A stretch of DNA of 64,000 bases from Marinibaculum sp040216765 (GTDB taxonomy: Bacteria > Pseudomonadota > Alphaproteobacteria > Ferrovibrionales > Ferrovibrionaceae), in the NCBI GenBank assembly GCA_040216765.1, contig JAVJON010000036.1:124001-188000 (forward strand), given 5' to 3'. Both the position numbers and the translations under genes were made by a program. The notes under the pieces are model-generated. The model was not told the origin of the DNA and ran no database searches. It was given only the letters and a program-made list of their open reading frames with translations. Positions within the stretch are counted from its first letter, which is position 1. Each line of letters begins with the position of its first letter. Shown one piece after another: positions 53,811 through 62,960 of the stretch.

Positions 53811-53826
53811 ATGACTAATGGTTCAT
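53811..53826. promoter_or_regulatory. Operator candidate 2
   Basis: ATGACTAATGGTTCAT, one mismatch from a perfect dyad, embedded in a larger AAAAATGA...TCATTTTT symmetry. About 127 bases from site 1 and inverted relative to it. The TetR at 62.3 kb is a plausible ligand. Confidence 0.58.
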
Positions 53827-53957
53827 AGATCATTTTTCTTGCTGTTCGCGTCCGGCGGCTTGTACCGTGCCACCGGGTGGAAGCATGGCGACGCGGATGC
53901 GGGGCAGGCGGTTTCGGCCGGGCCCCGCCAGCGGATCGACAGAGGAGGCGAAGCGCC

Positions 53958-55646
53958 ATGGAGTTCGACCTGAAGATTGTCGGCGGCACCATCGTCGATG
54001 GCACCGGGACGCCCGGCTATCGCGGCGATGTCGGCATCGTCCGCGGACGCATTGCCGCGCTGGGCGAGGCAGCGGGCCCGGCGCTCAGGACGATCGATGC
54101 CGGGGGCCGCGTGGTCAGCCCGGGCTTCGTCGACATCCACACCCATTACGACGCACAGGTCATGTGGGACCGGATGCTGTCGATCTCGCCCTGGCATGGC
54201 GTGACGAGTGTGGTGATCGGCAATTGCGGCTTCGGCGTCGCGCCCACCCGCCTGGCCCATCGCGACCTGATCATCGGCACCCTGGAACGTGTCGAGGGGA
54301 TGAGCGCGCGGGCTCTGGAGCAGGGCATGGGCGCGGACTGGGGCTTCGAGAGCTTTCCGCAATATCTCGACCGGATCGAGTCGCTGGGCACGGCGATCAA
54401 TGTCGGCGCGCTGCAGGGGCATACGCCCCTTCGCCTCTATGTGATGGGGCGCGAGGCCACCGAGCGCGAGGCCACGGACGAGGAAGTCGCGCAGATGCGG
54501 GCGTTGCTGCTCGATGCGCTGCGGGCAGGCGCGCTGGGCCTCGCCACCTCCAAGCTTGCCGCGCATGCCGGATTCGAGGGGCGGCCGGTGGCCAGCCGGC
54601 TCGCCGGCTTCGACGAGGTGCTGGCCCTTGCCGATGCAGTGCGGGAGAACGGCCGCGGGATGATCCAGTCGACCCTTGGCCCCGGCCTGCTGCTGGAGGA
54701 GATGGAGCGCCTGTCGCAGGCGGCCGATGCCCGGGTGTGCTGGACCGCCCTGCTGGCCGGCACGGCGTTCGGCAAGTCGAACCACCATGCGCAGCTGGCC
54801 AAGTCGCAGGAGCAGCTCGCCCGCGGCGTGCGCGTCTATCCCCAGGTGACGCCGCGGCCGCTGAATTTCGAGTTCCAGTTCAAGGCGCCGGCCATCCTGG
54901 AGCAGATGTCGCTGTTCAAGCCGGTGGCCGCCGCGGATTTCGACGGCAAGTGCCGGATCTACCGCAACCCGGAATTCCGTGCCGCGTTCCGCGAACGGTT
55001 CGACAATGCCTGGCCGTCCCTTGCCCAGGCCTTCGGCATGATGGTGATCTCGGAATGCCCGTCGGAACCGGCGCTGGGCGAGCGGCTGCTGACCGAGGTC
55101 GCGGCCGAGCGCGACATGCACCCGGTCGACCTCGCGCTCGACCTGGCGCTGCAGACGAACCTGGAAGCGCGCTTCCGCCTGCCGATCGCGAATCATGACG
55201 AGGCCGCGGTCGCCGAGCTGCTGGTGCAGCCGGGCGTGGTCCTGGGCCTGTCGGATGCCGGCGCGCATGCCAGCCAGCTGTGCGATGCCTGCCAGGCCAC
55301 CGACCTGCTCGGCCGCTGGGTGCGCGACAAGCAGGTCCTGTCGCTGGAACGCGCGGTCCAGATGCTCAGCGCGCATCCGGCCGAGGTCTTCGGCATCACC
55401 GACCGGGGGCGCCTGGCCGACGGGCTGGCCGCCGACCTGGTGGTGTTCGACCCGGAGACCGTCGGCGCCGGCCCGTTGCGGCGAATCCACGACTTCCCGG
55501 GCGGTGCCGACCGTCTGGTGTCGGATGCGACCGGCATCGATGCGGTGATCGTGAACGGCACGGTGGTGCGGCGCAACGGCGCCGACGCGGTGGATCCGGA
55601 TGGGCCGCTGCCGGGCAGGCTGCTGCGGCATGGCCGGGCCGCCTGA
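53958..55646 (+). CDS. N-acyl-D-amino-acid deacylase / D-aminoacylase family amidohydrolase
   Basis: 562 aa. VVSPGFVDIHTHYDAQVMWD has the HxH metal motif; CGFGVAPTR, and the late GLSDAGAHASQLCDA with the catalytic Asp, place it in the D-aminoacylase group. It probably removes an acyl group from an N-acyl amino acid or related amide, freeing an acid for the downstream CoA ligase. The start has GAGGAGGCG upstream. First gene of a long plus-strand operon. Confidence 0.85.
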   Translation: MEFDLKIVGGTIVDGTGTPGYRGDVGIVRGRIAALGEAAGPALRTIDAGGRVVSPGFVDIHTHYDAQVMWDRMLSISPWHGVTSVVIGNCGFGVAPTRLAHRDLIIGTLERVEGMSARALEQGMGADWGFESFPQYLDRIESLGTAINVGALQGHTPLRLYVMGREATEREATDEEVAQMRALLLDALRAGALGLATSKLAAHAGFEGRPVASRLAGFDEVLALADAVRENGRGMIQSTLGPGLLLEEMERLSQAADARVCWTALLAGTAFGKSNHHAQLAKSQEQLARGVRVYPQVTPRPLNFEFQFKAPAILEQMSLFKPVAAADFDGKCRIYRNPEFRAAFRERFDNAWPSLAQAFGMMVISECPSEPALGERLLTEVAAERDMHPVDLALDLALQTNLEARFRLPIANHDEAAVAELLVQPGVVLGLSDAGAHASQLCDACQATDLLGRWVRDKQVLSLERAVQMLSAHPAEVFGITDRGRLADGLAADLVVFDPETVGAGPLRRIHDFPGGADRLVSDATGIDAVIVNGTVVRRNGADAVDPDGPLPGRLLRHGRAA

Positions 55647-55735
55647 CGAAGGATTCCTGTGGAGCGGCCCGGGACGTGCCGGGCTGCGCGGGATGGAGGG
55701 CCGGGATCGGCCCGGAGAGGAAACGGGAGACAAGA

Positions 55736-56773
55736 ATGGGTACCAAGACCCCGAAGCTGCTCGGCGCGGTGGCCGCGCTGGCCATGGCGGCGGCACTGCC
55801 CACCGGCACCGCCCTTGCGGACATTGTCGAGCTGAAGCTCGCGGACCGGTTGCCGCAGGATCACTACATCGCCCGCTATGCGACCGACTACTGGATCGCG
55901 GAGGTCGAGAAGGCCACCGGCGGGGCAGTGGACATCAAGCGCTATCCCAGCCAGCAGCTCGGCAAGTCGAAGGACATGCTGACCCTGACCAAGGCCGGCG
56001 TCGTCGACATGGGCGAATATGTTCCCGGCTATCTCGGCGACCAGATGCCGCTGTCCAGCGTGGCCGAGATCCCCGGCATGGTGCCGTCGGCCTGCGCCGC
56101 CTCGCGGGCCTATGAGGAACTGGCGAAGCCGGGCGGGCTGCTTGGCGAGAACGAGCTGAAGCCGCTGGGCATCCGCCTGCTCTATGTGGTCGGCCTGCCG
56201 CCCTATCAGCTGTTCACATCGAAGGACCTGAAGGGTGTCGACAGCCTTGCCGGCCTGAAGATCCGCTCCACCGGCGCGGCGATGGACGCGGGCCTGCGCG
56301 AACTCGGCATCGTGCCGATCCGGATGAGCGCCGCGGAGCTGACGGAATCCTACTCCCGCGGGACGGTCGACGGGACCGCCTTTCCCGCCGCCAGCATCTA
56401 TTCCTACGACCTGCAGAAGCAGACCAGGAATGCCACCGAGGGGCTCAGCTTCGGCAGCAGCATGACGTTCTACGGAATCTCCGAGAAGGTCTGGGACAAG
56501 CTGTCGCCGGACGTCCAGGCGGCGATGATCGAGGCCGGGCGGAAGACGACGGAACGCGCCTGCGCGCTGATCGACAAGGACGACCGCGCCGCGCTGGAAC
56601 GCCTGCAGGCCGATGGCGTGACCCTGGTGGCGTTCGACGCGGCGAACCGCGCGCTGTTCGCCGAGAAGCTGGCACCGGTCGCGGAGGCCTGGGCCAAGGG
56701 TGAGGACGGGAAGGGGCGGCAGGGCAGCGAGACGCTCGCCGCCTTCCGCGCCGCGATCGCCAAGCAGCAGTGA
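55736..56773 (+). CDS. dctP: TRAP substrate-binding protein, paralogue B
   Basis: 345 aa. Signal peptide (LLGAVAALAMAAALPTGTALA) and a DctP domain with GLKIRSTGAAMDAGLRELGI carrying the likely carboxylate-binding Arg. By eye it is well over half identical to paralogue A. Unlike normal dctPQM order, it is separated from dctQM by the hydratase and ligase genes and followed by a strong hairpin. Confidence 0.9.
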   Translation: MGTKTPKLLGAVAALAMAAALPTGTALADIVELKLADRLPQDHYIARYATDYWIAEVEKATGGAVDIKRYPSQQLGKSKDMLTLTKAGVVDMGEYVPGYLGDQMPLSSVAEIPGMVPSACAASRAYEELAKPGGLLGENELKPLGIRLLYVVGLPPYQLFTSKDLKGVDSLAGLKIRSTGAAMDAGLRELGIVPIRMSAAELTESYSRGTVDGTAFPAASIYSYDLQKQTRNATEGLSFGSSMTFYGISEKVWDKLSPDVQAAMIEAGRKTTERACALIDKDDRAALERLQADGVTLVAFDAANRALFAEKLAPVAEAWAKGEDGKGRQGSETLAAFRAAIAKQQ

Positions 56774-56779
56774 CCTGGT

Positions 56780-56815
56780 GCCATGCCGCGCCGGTTTCGG
56801 CCGGCGCGGCATGGC
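56780..56815 (+). terminator. Intra-operon hairpin after paralogue B
   Basis: Perfect 15-bp stem (56780-56794 with 56801-56815), loop TTTCGG, no T-tract. Same position relative to a binding-protein gene as the hairpin at 20134. Confidence 0.6.
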
Positions 56816-56855
56816 GGCCGCATCCGCCTGTCCAGCCGCATCCGGGAATGATGGC

Positions 56856-57593
56856 ATGCCGACCAGATTGAGCTATCGCGTCCGTGAACGGGCGGGCGTG
56901 CCGGTGGGCGAGTTCCGGCTGTCGTCCGACAATGGCGTCAACCCGCTTTCCAGTCCCGTGGTTGCGGAGATCCGCGAACGCCTGCAGGGCCTGGACAATG
57001 TCGACCCGCCGTATGCGCTGCTGTTCGCCGCGACCGGGCGCTGCTTCTGCGCGGGCGCCGATATCAAGGAATTCCGGGACATCACCGTCGACGGCTTCCG
57101 CCGCTACATGACCGATGTCCTGGCGATGTACGCGGAGATGGCGGAGCTGCGGAAGCCGATCCTCTCCCTGGTGCATGCCGATGCCAGGGGCGGCGGCGCG
57201 GCCATCGCGCTGTTCTCCGACTTCGCGATCGCGGCGCGGGATGCGATGTTCGCCCTGCCGGAGGTGCATCGGGGCCTGGCCGGCGGCGGCTACCTGATGC
57301 CCCGCCTCGTCGGCAAGCATCGCGCGGCGGAGATGGTGATGCTCGGGCGCAGCTATACGGCCGCGGAAATGGCGGGGATGGGACTGCTGACGGAGGTTTG
57401 CGGCGCGGAGGAACTGGAGGCCAGCGCGGACCGGCTGTTCGGCGAGCTGGCGGCTCTGGCGCCGGGCGCCTTTGCGGTGGCCAAGCGGTCGCTTGCCGCC
57501 GGCCTCGGCCTGCCGTTGCGCGACGCCATGGCGGTCCATGTGGAGGCGCAGACGACGGCCTTCGTGCAGGCACGCGAACGGGGCCTGCTGTGA
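56856..57593 (+). CDS. Enoyl-CoA hydratase/isomerase family protein
   Basis: 245 aa crotonase fold. The oxyanion-hole motif FAATGRCFCAGADIKEF and HADARGGGAAIALFSDFAIAA are clear; the catalytic acid position falls in ALPEVHRGLAGGGYLM with one Glu kept. It presumably hydrates or isomerises a CoA intermediate from the ligase encoded next. ATG is the only in-frame start near the homology; no strong ribosome site. Stop overlaps the ligase GTG. Confidence 0.85.
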   Translation: MPTRLSYRVRERAGVPVGEFRLSSDNGVNPLSSPVVAEIRERLQGLDNVDPPYALLFAATGRCFCAGADIKEFRDITVDGFRRYMTDVLAMYAEMAELRKPILSLVHADARGGGAAIALFSDFAIAARDAMFALPEVHRGLAGGGYLMPRLVGKHRAAEMVMLGRSYTAAEMAGMGLLTEVCGAEELEASADRLFGELAALAPGAFAVAKRSLAAGLGLPLRDAMAVHVEAQTTAFVQARERGLL

Positions 57594-59194
57594 CGACCGC
57601 CGAAGCGGGCGCGACGGCGCTCACCGCCGCCACGCTCGAGGTGCTGCGGCTGCCCCGCGAGGCCGATACCCTGCCGGCCTTGTTCCGGTCGCGCGCGGCG
57701 CGGCTGGGCGACCGGCCGTTCCTGGTTCATGGCGACCGCGTGCACAGCTGGCGGCAGGCCGCCGACCTGGCCGGGCGATGGGCAGGCCATCTGGCGGGAA
57801 TGGCCGCGCCGGGCGACCGGGTGGCGGTGGTCCTGCCGAACTGCGACAGCCATGTGATCCTGTTCCTGGCCTGCGCCCAGGCGGGGCTGGTCTTCGTGCC
57901 GGTGAACCCTGCCCTGACCGGCGGCGAGATGGCGGCGGTGCTGGCGGTCGTCACGCCCGCACTGGTCATTGCCGCGCCCGCCGGCGCGGGGAAGCTGGCC
58001 GCCGCCGCTGTGCCCCGCCTGCTGGTGCTGGCGGACGAGGGCCTCGCCCTGCCGGCGCTGCCGGACCTGCCGCCGCCCGCGGTGGAGGTGGGCCCCGACC
58101 TGCCGCTGGCGATCGTCTTCACATCAGGCACGACGGGCGTTCCGAAAGGGGCGGTGCATTGCCATCGCACCTATGTCATCGCCGCCGAGATTGCCGCCTT
58201 TCGCATGCGGCTGAACGGCGACGACCGGTTGATGGTGATCCTGCCGCTGTTTCACCTGAACGCCCTGTTCTATTCGATCGGCGGCGCGATCGTCTGCGGC
58301 GGCCGGCTGGTGGTGGAGGAGCGTTTCCAGGCCGGGCGGTTCTGGCAGGCGGTGGCGCGTCATGGCGTGACCCAGGTGAACATGATCGCGGCGGTCGGCA
58401 ATATCCTGCTGAAGCGCGACCGCAGCGAGTTTCCCGGCAATGCCACCCTGCGCAAGGTCTCCGCCGCGCCGGTGACGAAGGAGGTGGCGACCGCCCTGCG
58501 GGAGGCGTTCGGCATCACCAACTTGGTGGAGAGCTACGGCATGACCGAGGCGCCGGGGATCGCCCAGGTGGATTTCTTCGACCAGGGTCACCGGGCCTGC
58601 CTCGGGCGGCCGATCGTGCATCCGTTGAGCGGCGATGCGATCAGCGAGGTGCGGATCGTGGACGAGGACCGGCAGCCCCTGCCGGCCGGCGAGGTCGGCC
58701 GCATCATGGTGCGGGCGCGCACGATGATGAGCGGCTATTTCAACCGGCCGGACCTGTCGGAGCGCCTCGGGCCGGACGGCTGGTTCCTGACCGAGGATCG
58801 CGGCCGTGCCGACAGCGACGGCTATCTCTATTTCTGCGGCCGCACCGCCGACCTGATCCGCACGCGGGGCGAGAATGTCTCCGCCGCCGAGGTGGAGGCC
58901 GCGCTGCTGACCCACCCGGCGGTCAGCGAGGCCGGCTGCATCGGCATCCCCTCCGACCTGGGCGAGGAGGATATCCTGGCGGCGATCGTTCCGCGCGAGG
59001 GCGTGGACCTGGACCTCGGCCAGGTGATGCGGCATTGCCGCGAGCGGCTGAGCCGGCACAAGCTGCCGCGCTACCTGCTGGTCCGCGCGGAGCTGCCGAA
59101 GACGCCGACCCAGAAGATCGCCCATCATCGCCTGCGCGGCGATCCGGACCTGATCGCGGATGCGATCGACGTCGCGGGACTGGCGGCCCGATGA
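57590..59194 (+). CDS. AMP-dependent acyl-CoA synthetase/ligase
   Basis: 534 aa from GTG (GTGA overlap). ANL-family motifs: P-loop VFTSGTTGVPKGAVHC, YGMTEAPGI, DRGRADSDGYLYFCGRTADL (A5/A8 hinge) and the C-terminal Lys in PKTPTQKIAHH. It activates a carboxylate to its CoA ester. Substrate not readable; context suggests the acid imported by the TRAP system or released by the deacylase. Confidence 0.9.
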   Translation: MTTAEAGATALTAATLEVLRLPREADTLPALFRSRAARLGDRPFLVHGDRVHSWRQAADLAGRWAGHLAGMAAPGDRVAVVLPNCDSHVILFLACAQAGLVFVPVNPALTGGEMAAVLAVVTPALVIAAPAGAGKLAAAAVPRLLVLADEGLALPALPDLPPPAVEVGPDLPLAIVFTSGTTGVPKGAVHCHRTYVIAAEIAAFRMRLNGDDRLMVILPLFHLNALFYSIGGAIVCGGRLVVEERFQAGRFWQAVARHGVTQVNMIAAVGNILLKRDRSEFPGNATLRKVSAAPVTKEVATALREAFGITNLVESYGMTEAPGIAQVDFFDQGHRACLGRPIVHPLSGDAISEVRIVDEDRQPLPAGEVGRIMVRARTMMSGYFNRPDLSERLGPDGWFLTEDRGRADSDGYLYFCGRTADLIRTRGENVSAAEVEAALLTHPAVSEAGCIGIPSDLGEEDILAAIVPREGVDLDLGQVMRHCRERLSRHKLPRYLLVRAELPKTPTQKIAHHRLRGDPDLIADAIDVAGLAAR

Positions 59195-59757
59195 CTGCGC
59201 CGGCGGCGACCCTGGCGGAACGGGGCCTGGCGCTGGTGGAGCTGTGGCTCGCCCGACTGACCGCGATCGCCACCCTGCTGGTGATGCTGGTCATCGTCGC
59301 CGATGTCGCCGGCCGCTATCTCTTCGCCAGTCCGATGGGCTGGGTGTACGACATCGTCTCGATCTACTTCATCAACCTTGTCCTGTACTTCATGGCATCG
59401 GAGACCCTGCGCACCGGCGCCCATATCGCGCTGGACCTGCGCCTGCGGGTGCTTCCGGTCTGGGCCTGGCAGGGGCTGCGGGTGCTGGCCTGGCTCGCCG
59501 TCGCGGCGGCGCTCGGCTGGTCGGCCTGGACGATCGGCGCCGCCGGCATCGAAGCCTGGCATGCCGGCGACGTCCATCCCGGCCTCTACGAATGGCCGGT
59601 CTGGCTGGAGAAGGCGATCGTCGCCCTAGGGCTGGCGATGCTGGCCTGCCGCATCCTGTTGCGGATCGGGCTCTATCTGGTGCAGCGGCGGACCGCGGGA
59701 CTGCCGGGGAGCGGCGCTGCGGCAAACGGCGGGCCGGGCGGGGATCTCGGGCTGTGA
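59191..59757 (+). CDS. dctQ: TRAP transporter small permease
   Basis: 188 aa, four membrane helices. VIVADVAGRYLFASPMGWVYD is the DctQ first-loop pattern. ATGA overlaps on both sides (stop of the ligase, start GTG of dctM). Its C-terminus is a Gly-rich tail. Confidence 0.9.
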   Translation: MTAPAATLAERGLALVELWLARLTAIATLLVMLVIVADVAGRYLFASPMGWVYDIVSIYFINLVLYFMASETLRTGAHIALDLRLRVLPVWAWQGLRVLAWLAVAAALGWSAWTIGAAGIEAWHAGDVHPGLYEWPVWLEKAIVALGLAMLACRILLRIGLYLVQRRTAGLPGSGAAANGGPGGDLGL

Positions 59758-61049
59758 GCGACCTCGCCGTCCCGATCGTCGTCGGCCTGCTCTGCCTGCT
59801 GCTGGTCCTGCGGATTCCGGTGGCCTTCGCCATCCTGCTCTCGGCCTCCGTCGGCCTCTGGCTGGTGGCCGGCGCCGATGTCCTGACCGGGATCCTGGCG
59901 ACCACGCCGGTTTCCGCCGTCGCCAGCTACGAGTTCGTCACCGTGCCGATGTTCCTGCTGATGGCGGAGTTCGTCATCATCAGCGGCATCGCCGACGGGA
60001 TCTTCCGCGCCGCCGCGGCCTGGGTCGGCCGGCTTCCGGGCGGCCTGGCGATCGCCGCGGCGCTTGCCGGCGCCGGTTTCGGCGCGATCTCGGGGTCCAG
60101 CACGGCCGCCGCCGCGACCCTGTCGGCGACCTCGGTCCCGGCGATGCTGCGCGAGGGCTACGAGCCGCGCCTGAGCTACGGCGTCGTCGCGATCTCCGGC
60201 ACCCTGGCCATGCTGATCCCGCCCAGCGTCGCCATGGTGCTGTACGGGCTGATTGCGGATGTCAGCATCGGCGCGATGTTCATCGGCGGCGTGATCCCCG
60301 GCATCATCGTGGCGGGCACGATCATCCTCACCGTGCTGGTGCTGGTCTGGATCGACCCCGCCAAGGCGCCGCGCATCCGCAGCTATTCGCTCGGCGACCG
60401 GATCGTCGCGCTGAAGGTTGCGGGCCCGATGGTGTTCCTGTTCCTGGGCGTCACCGGCATGATCTATTCCGGTGTCGCCACGCCGACGGAAGCCTCGGCG
60501 CTGGGTGCGATCGGCGCCTTCGCCATCGCCCTGGCCATGGGCAGGATCACCGGCGCCGGGATGGTGGAGGCGGCCTACCAGGCCGGGCGCACCACCTGCA
60601 TGATCCTGATGGTGGTGATGGCGGCCCATGTCCTGGCCTACTTCCTGGTCCTGACCAGCGTCACCGACGACCTGGTGCACTGGGTCACCGGGCTGGGCCT
60701 GCCGCCCTGGGGCATCCTGCTGGTGATCTACCTGATCTACCTGGTGCTGGGCTGTTTCCTGGACCTGGCAGCGATCCTGGTGCTGACGGTCCCGGTGATC
60801 CTGCCGCTGGTCACCGCCCTGGGCTATGACCCGATCTGGTTCGGGGTCATGGTGATCGTGATCGGGGAGGTCGGGCTGGTGACCCCGCCCGTCGGGCTGA
60901 ACGTGTTCGTCGTCGCGCGGGTGACGAAGCAGCCGGTGGGCGAGGTGTTCCGCGGCGTGACCCCGCATGTTTTCGCCCATCTCGTGGCGATCGCCCTGCT
61001 GACGATCTTCCCGGACCTGGTGCTCTGGCTGCCGCGGACGATGGATTGA
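59754..61049 (+). CDS. dctM: TRAP transporter large permease
   Basis: 431 aa from GTG (GTGA overlap). LRIPVAFAILLSASVGLW, FGAISGSSTAAAATLSATSVPAM, GTLAMLIPPSVAMVLYG and GLVTPPVGLNVFVVARV are DctM signatures. The sodium-coupled transport subunit, probably used by binding-protein paralogues A and B. Confidence 0.93.
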   Translation: MSDLAVPIVVGLLCLLLVLRIPVAFAILLSASVGLWLVAGADVLTGILATTPVSAVASYEFVTVPMFLLMAEFVIISGIADGIFRAAAAWVGRLPGGLAIAAALAGAGFGAISGSSTAAAATLSATSVPAMLREGYEPRLSYGVVAISGTLAMLIPPSVAMVLYGLIADVSIGAMFIGGVIPGIIVAGTIILTVLVLVWIDPAKAPRIRSYSLGDRIVALKVAGPMVFLFLGVTGMIYSGVATPTEASALGAIGAFAIALAMGRITGAGMVEAAYQAGRTTCMILMVVMAAHVLAYFLVLTSVTDDLVHWVTGLGLPPWGILLVIYLIYLVLGCFLDLAAILVLTVPVILPLVTALGYDPIWFGVMVIVIGEVGLVTPPVGLNVFVVARVTKQPVGEVFRGVTPHVFAHLVAIALLTIFPDLVLWLPRTMD

Positions 61050-61095
61050 TGGCGCCCCCCGCCCTGCCGGCAGCACCTTCTGCATGGAGTTTGCC

Positions 61096-62274
61096 ATGAC
61101 CGACCAGCCGCTTCGTGGCGTAACGGTGCTCGACCTGTCGACCCGGTTGCCCGGGCCGCTTGCCACCCTGCTGCTGGCCCAGGCCGGTGCGCGGGTGATC
61201 AAGGTCGAGCGTCCGCCGCAGGGCGACGAACTGCGTGCCTTCGCGCCGCGGCTGGACGGCGAATCGGCCCATTTCCGCTGGCTGAACCGGGGCAAGGAAA
61301 GCGTGACCCTGGACCTGAAGGACGATCGCGACCGGGCCGCCCTGGAGGCCCTGCTGGCCGGGGCCGACGTGCTGGTCGAGCAGTTCCGCCCGGGGGTGAT
61401 GGCGCGGCTGGGGCTCGACTTCGCGGCGCTGTCGCAGCGCCATCCGCGCCTGATCTGTTGTGCGATCACCGGCTATGGCCAGGACGATCCGCGCTCCATG
61501 ACCGCGGCGCACGACCTGAACTACCAGGCCGATGCGGGGCTCGTCGGCTCGGCCGCCCGGGGCGCGGACGGCGTGCCGGTGCTGCCGCCGGTGCTGCTCG
61601 GCGATATCGCCGGCGGCTCCTATCCGGCGGTCATGAGCATCCTGCTGGCGCTGATGCAGCGGCAGGCCACCGGCCGCGGCCAGTTCCTGGATATCGCGAT
61701 GTCCAGGAATGTCGAGGTCTTTGCCTTCTGGAACGCGATTCAGGGTAGCCTGACGGGGGACTGGCCGGCGCCCGGCGCCGGCCGTCATACCGGGGGCTCG
61801 CCGCGCTACCAGGTCTATGCCACGCGCGATGGCCGGTTCCTGGCCGTGGCGGCGCTGGAGGATCGGTTCTGGCAGGCCTTCCAGGAGGCGATCGGCCTGG
61901 CGATCCCGCCGGAGCAGGAACGCGCTGCGCCGCGGGAGGCCATTGCCGCGGTGGCGGCACGGATTGCGGCGCGGGATGCGGCCGACTGGCTTGCGGCGTT
62001 CGACGGCCGCGACCTGTGCTGCAACCTGGCGCCGGACCTGGCCGGGGCCGTCGCCGCGAACCGGGCCCTGCATGGCGAAGGCGGAGGGGACGGCGCGCCG
62101 CTGCCGCACATCCCGCTGCCGCTGGCGATGCAGTTCACCACGGGCCGGTACGATCCTCCGGCGGCGCGGCTTGGCGAACAGAATGGCCGGCTGGCCGAAG
62201 ACCGGCGGTCGGCCCCGGGGCGTCCGGCCGCGCCGCAGGCGGGCGGGGCGGAGGCGGCGGAGGGGCGGCGATGA
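61096..62274 (+). CDS. CaiB/BaiF family CoA transferase
   Basis: 392 aa class III CoA transferase. GVTVLDLSTRLPGPLATLLLA at the start, and Asp170 in LLGDIAGGSYPAVM is the expected catalytic aspartate. The ATG at MTDQPLR is chosen over one four codons upstream because GGAG precedes it. The last 40 residues are low-complexity. It moves CoA between acids, supporting the catabolic role of the cluster. Stop overlaps tetR (ATGA). Confidence 0.9.
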   Translation: MTDQPLRGVTVLDLSTRLPGPLATLLLAQAGARVIKVERPPQGDELRAFAPRLDGESAHFRWLNRGKESVTLDLKDDRDRAALEALLAGADVLVEQFRPGVMARLGLDFAALSQRHPRLICCAITGYGQDDPRSMTAAHDLNYQADAGLVGSAARGADGVPVLPPVLLGDIAGGSYPAVMSILLALMQRQATGRGQFLDIAMSRNVEVFAFWNAIQGSLTGDWPAPGAGRHTGGSPRYQVYATRDGRFLAVAALEDRFWQAFQEAIGLAIPPEQERAAPREAIAAVAARIAARDAADWLAAFDGRDLCCNLAPDLAGAVAANRALHGEGGGDGAPLPHIPLPLAMQFTTGRYDPPAARLGEQNGRLAEDRRSAPGRPAAPQAGGAEAAEGRR

Positions 62275-62960
62275 AGAAACCCAGGATGACCCGCGCCGAG
62301 AAGGCGCTGGAGAACCGGCGGCGATTGCTGCATGCCGCGGCCGAGACCGTGGGCGAATATGGCTATGGCGACGCGTCGATCGCCCGCATCGTCGAACGCG
62401 CCGGCCTCGCCCAGGGCACCTTCTACCTGTACTTCGAATCCCGCCAGGACCTGTTCGACAAGCTGTTGCCGGAAGTCGGCAACGAGGCGCTGGCCTTCAT
62501 CCGCGCGCAGGTGGGAACCGCACCGGACTTCCTCACCATGGAAGAGCGCGGCATGCGGGCGTTCTTCGACTATGTGCTGCGCAACCCGTCCTATTTCCGG
62601 ATCTTCACCGAAGCGCAGGCCGCGGCGCCGCGCGCCTATGCCGAATATACCGCCAACCGGACCGGCCGCTTCCTGGACCGCATCACCGCCGCCTGGCGGC
62701 GCGGCGAGGTGGCCGGCTACAGCGAACGCGAACTCGGTGTCCTCACCCAGGTCATGCTCGCCGCACGGGTCTATCTCTATCACCAATATGCCGACGGGCC
62801 GGACGGCAAGGGGGCGGTGCCGGACTGGGTGATCCAGGCCTATCTCCGCTTCGTGCGCCGCGGCCTGGGCGCCGAAAGCGCGGGCGAAGCGGCGGCCGGC
62901 GGCGACAGCGCAGCCGCCCAGCCCGATCAGATCGGGGAGATCGGCCGGAAGCGCGGATAG
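62271..62960 (+). CDS. TetR-family transcriptional regulator
   Basis: 229 aa. N-terminal HTH: LENRRRLLHAAAETVGEYGY, then ASIARIVERAGLAQGTFYLYFESRQDLF. The ligand domain is unremarkable. As last gene of the operon it is the obvious local regulator, probably acting at the palindromes near 53.7-53.8 kb in response to an acyl-CoA or related effector. Its last 34 bases overlap the convergent carboxyltransferase gene. Confidence 0.9.
   Translation: MKKPRMTRAEKALENRRRLLHAAAETVGEYGYGDASIARIVERAGLAQGTFYLYFESRQDLFDKLLPEVGNEALAFIRAQVGTAPDFLTMEERGMRAFFDYVLRNPSYFRIFTEAQAAAPRAYAEYTANRTGRFLDRITAAWRRGEVAGYSERELGVLTQVMLAARVYLYHQYADGPDGKGAVPDWVIQAYLRFVRRGLGAESAGEAAAGGDSAAAQPDQIGEIGRKRG

Larger units (their letters stand above)
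53611..53957. other. Divergent regulatory region with AT-rich palindromes
   Basis: 347 bases between the divergent TRAP binding-protein and deacylase genes. It contains two AT-rich patches in otherwise GC-rich DNA, each centred on a palindrome (listed separately), and no supported gene. Confidence 0.7.
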
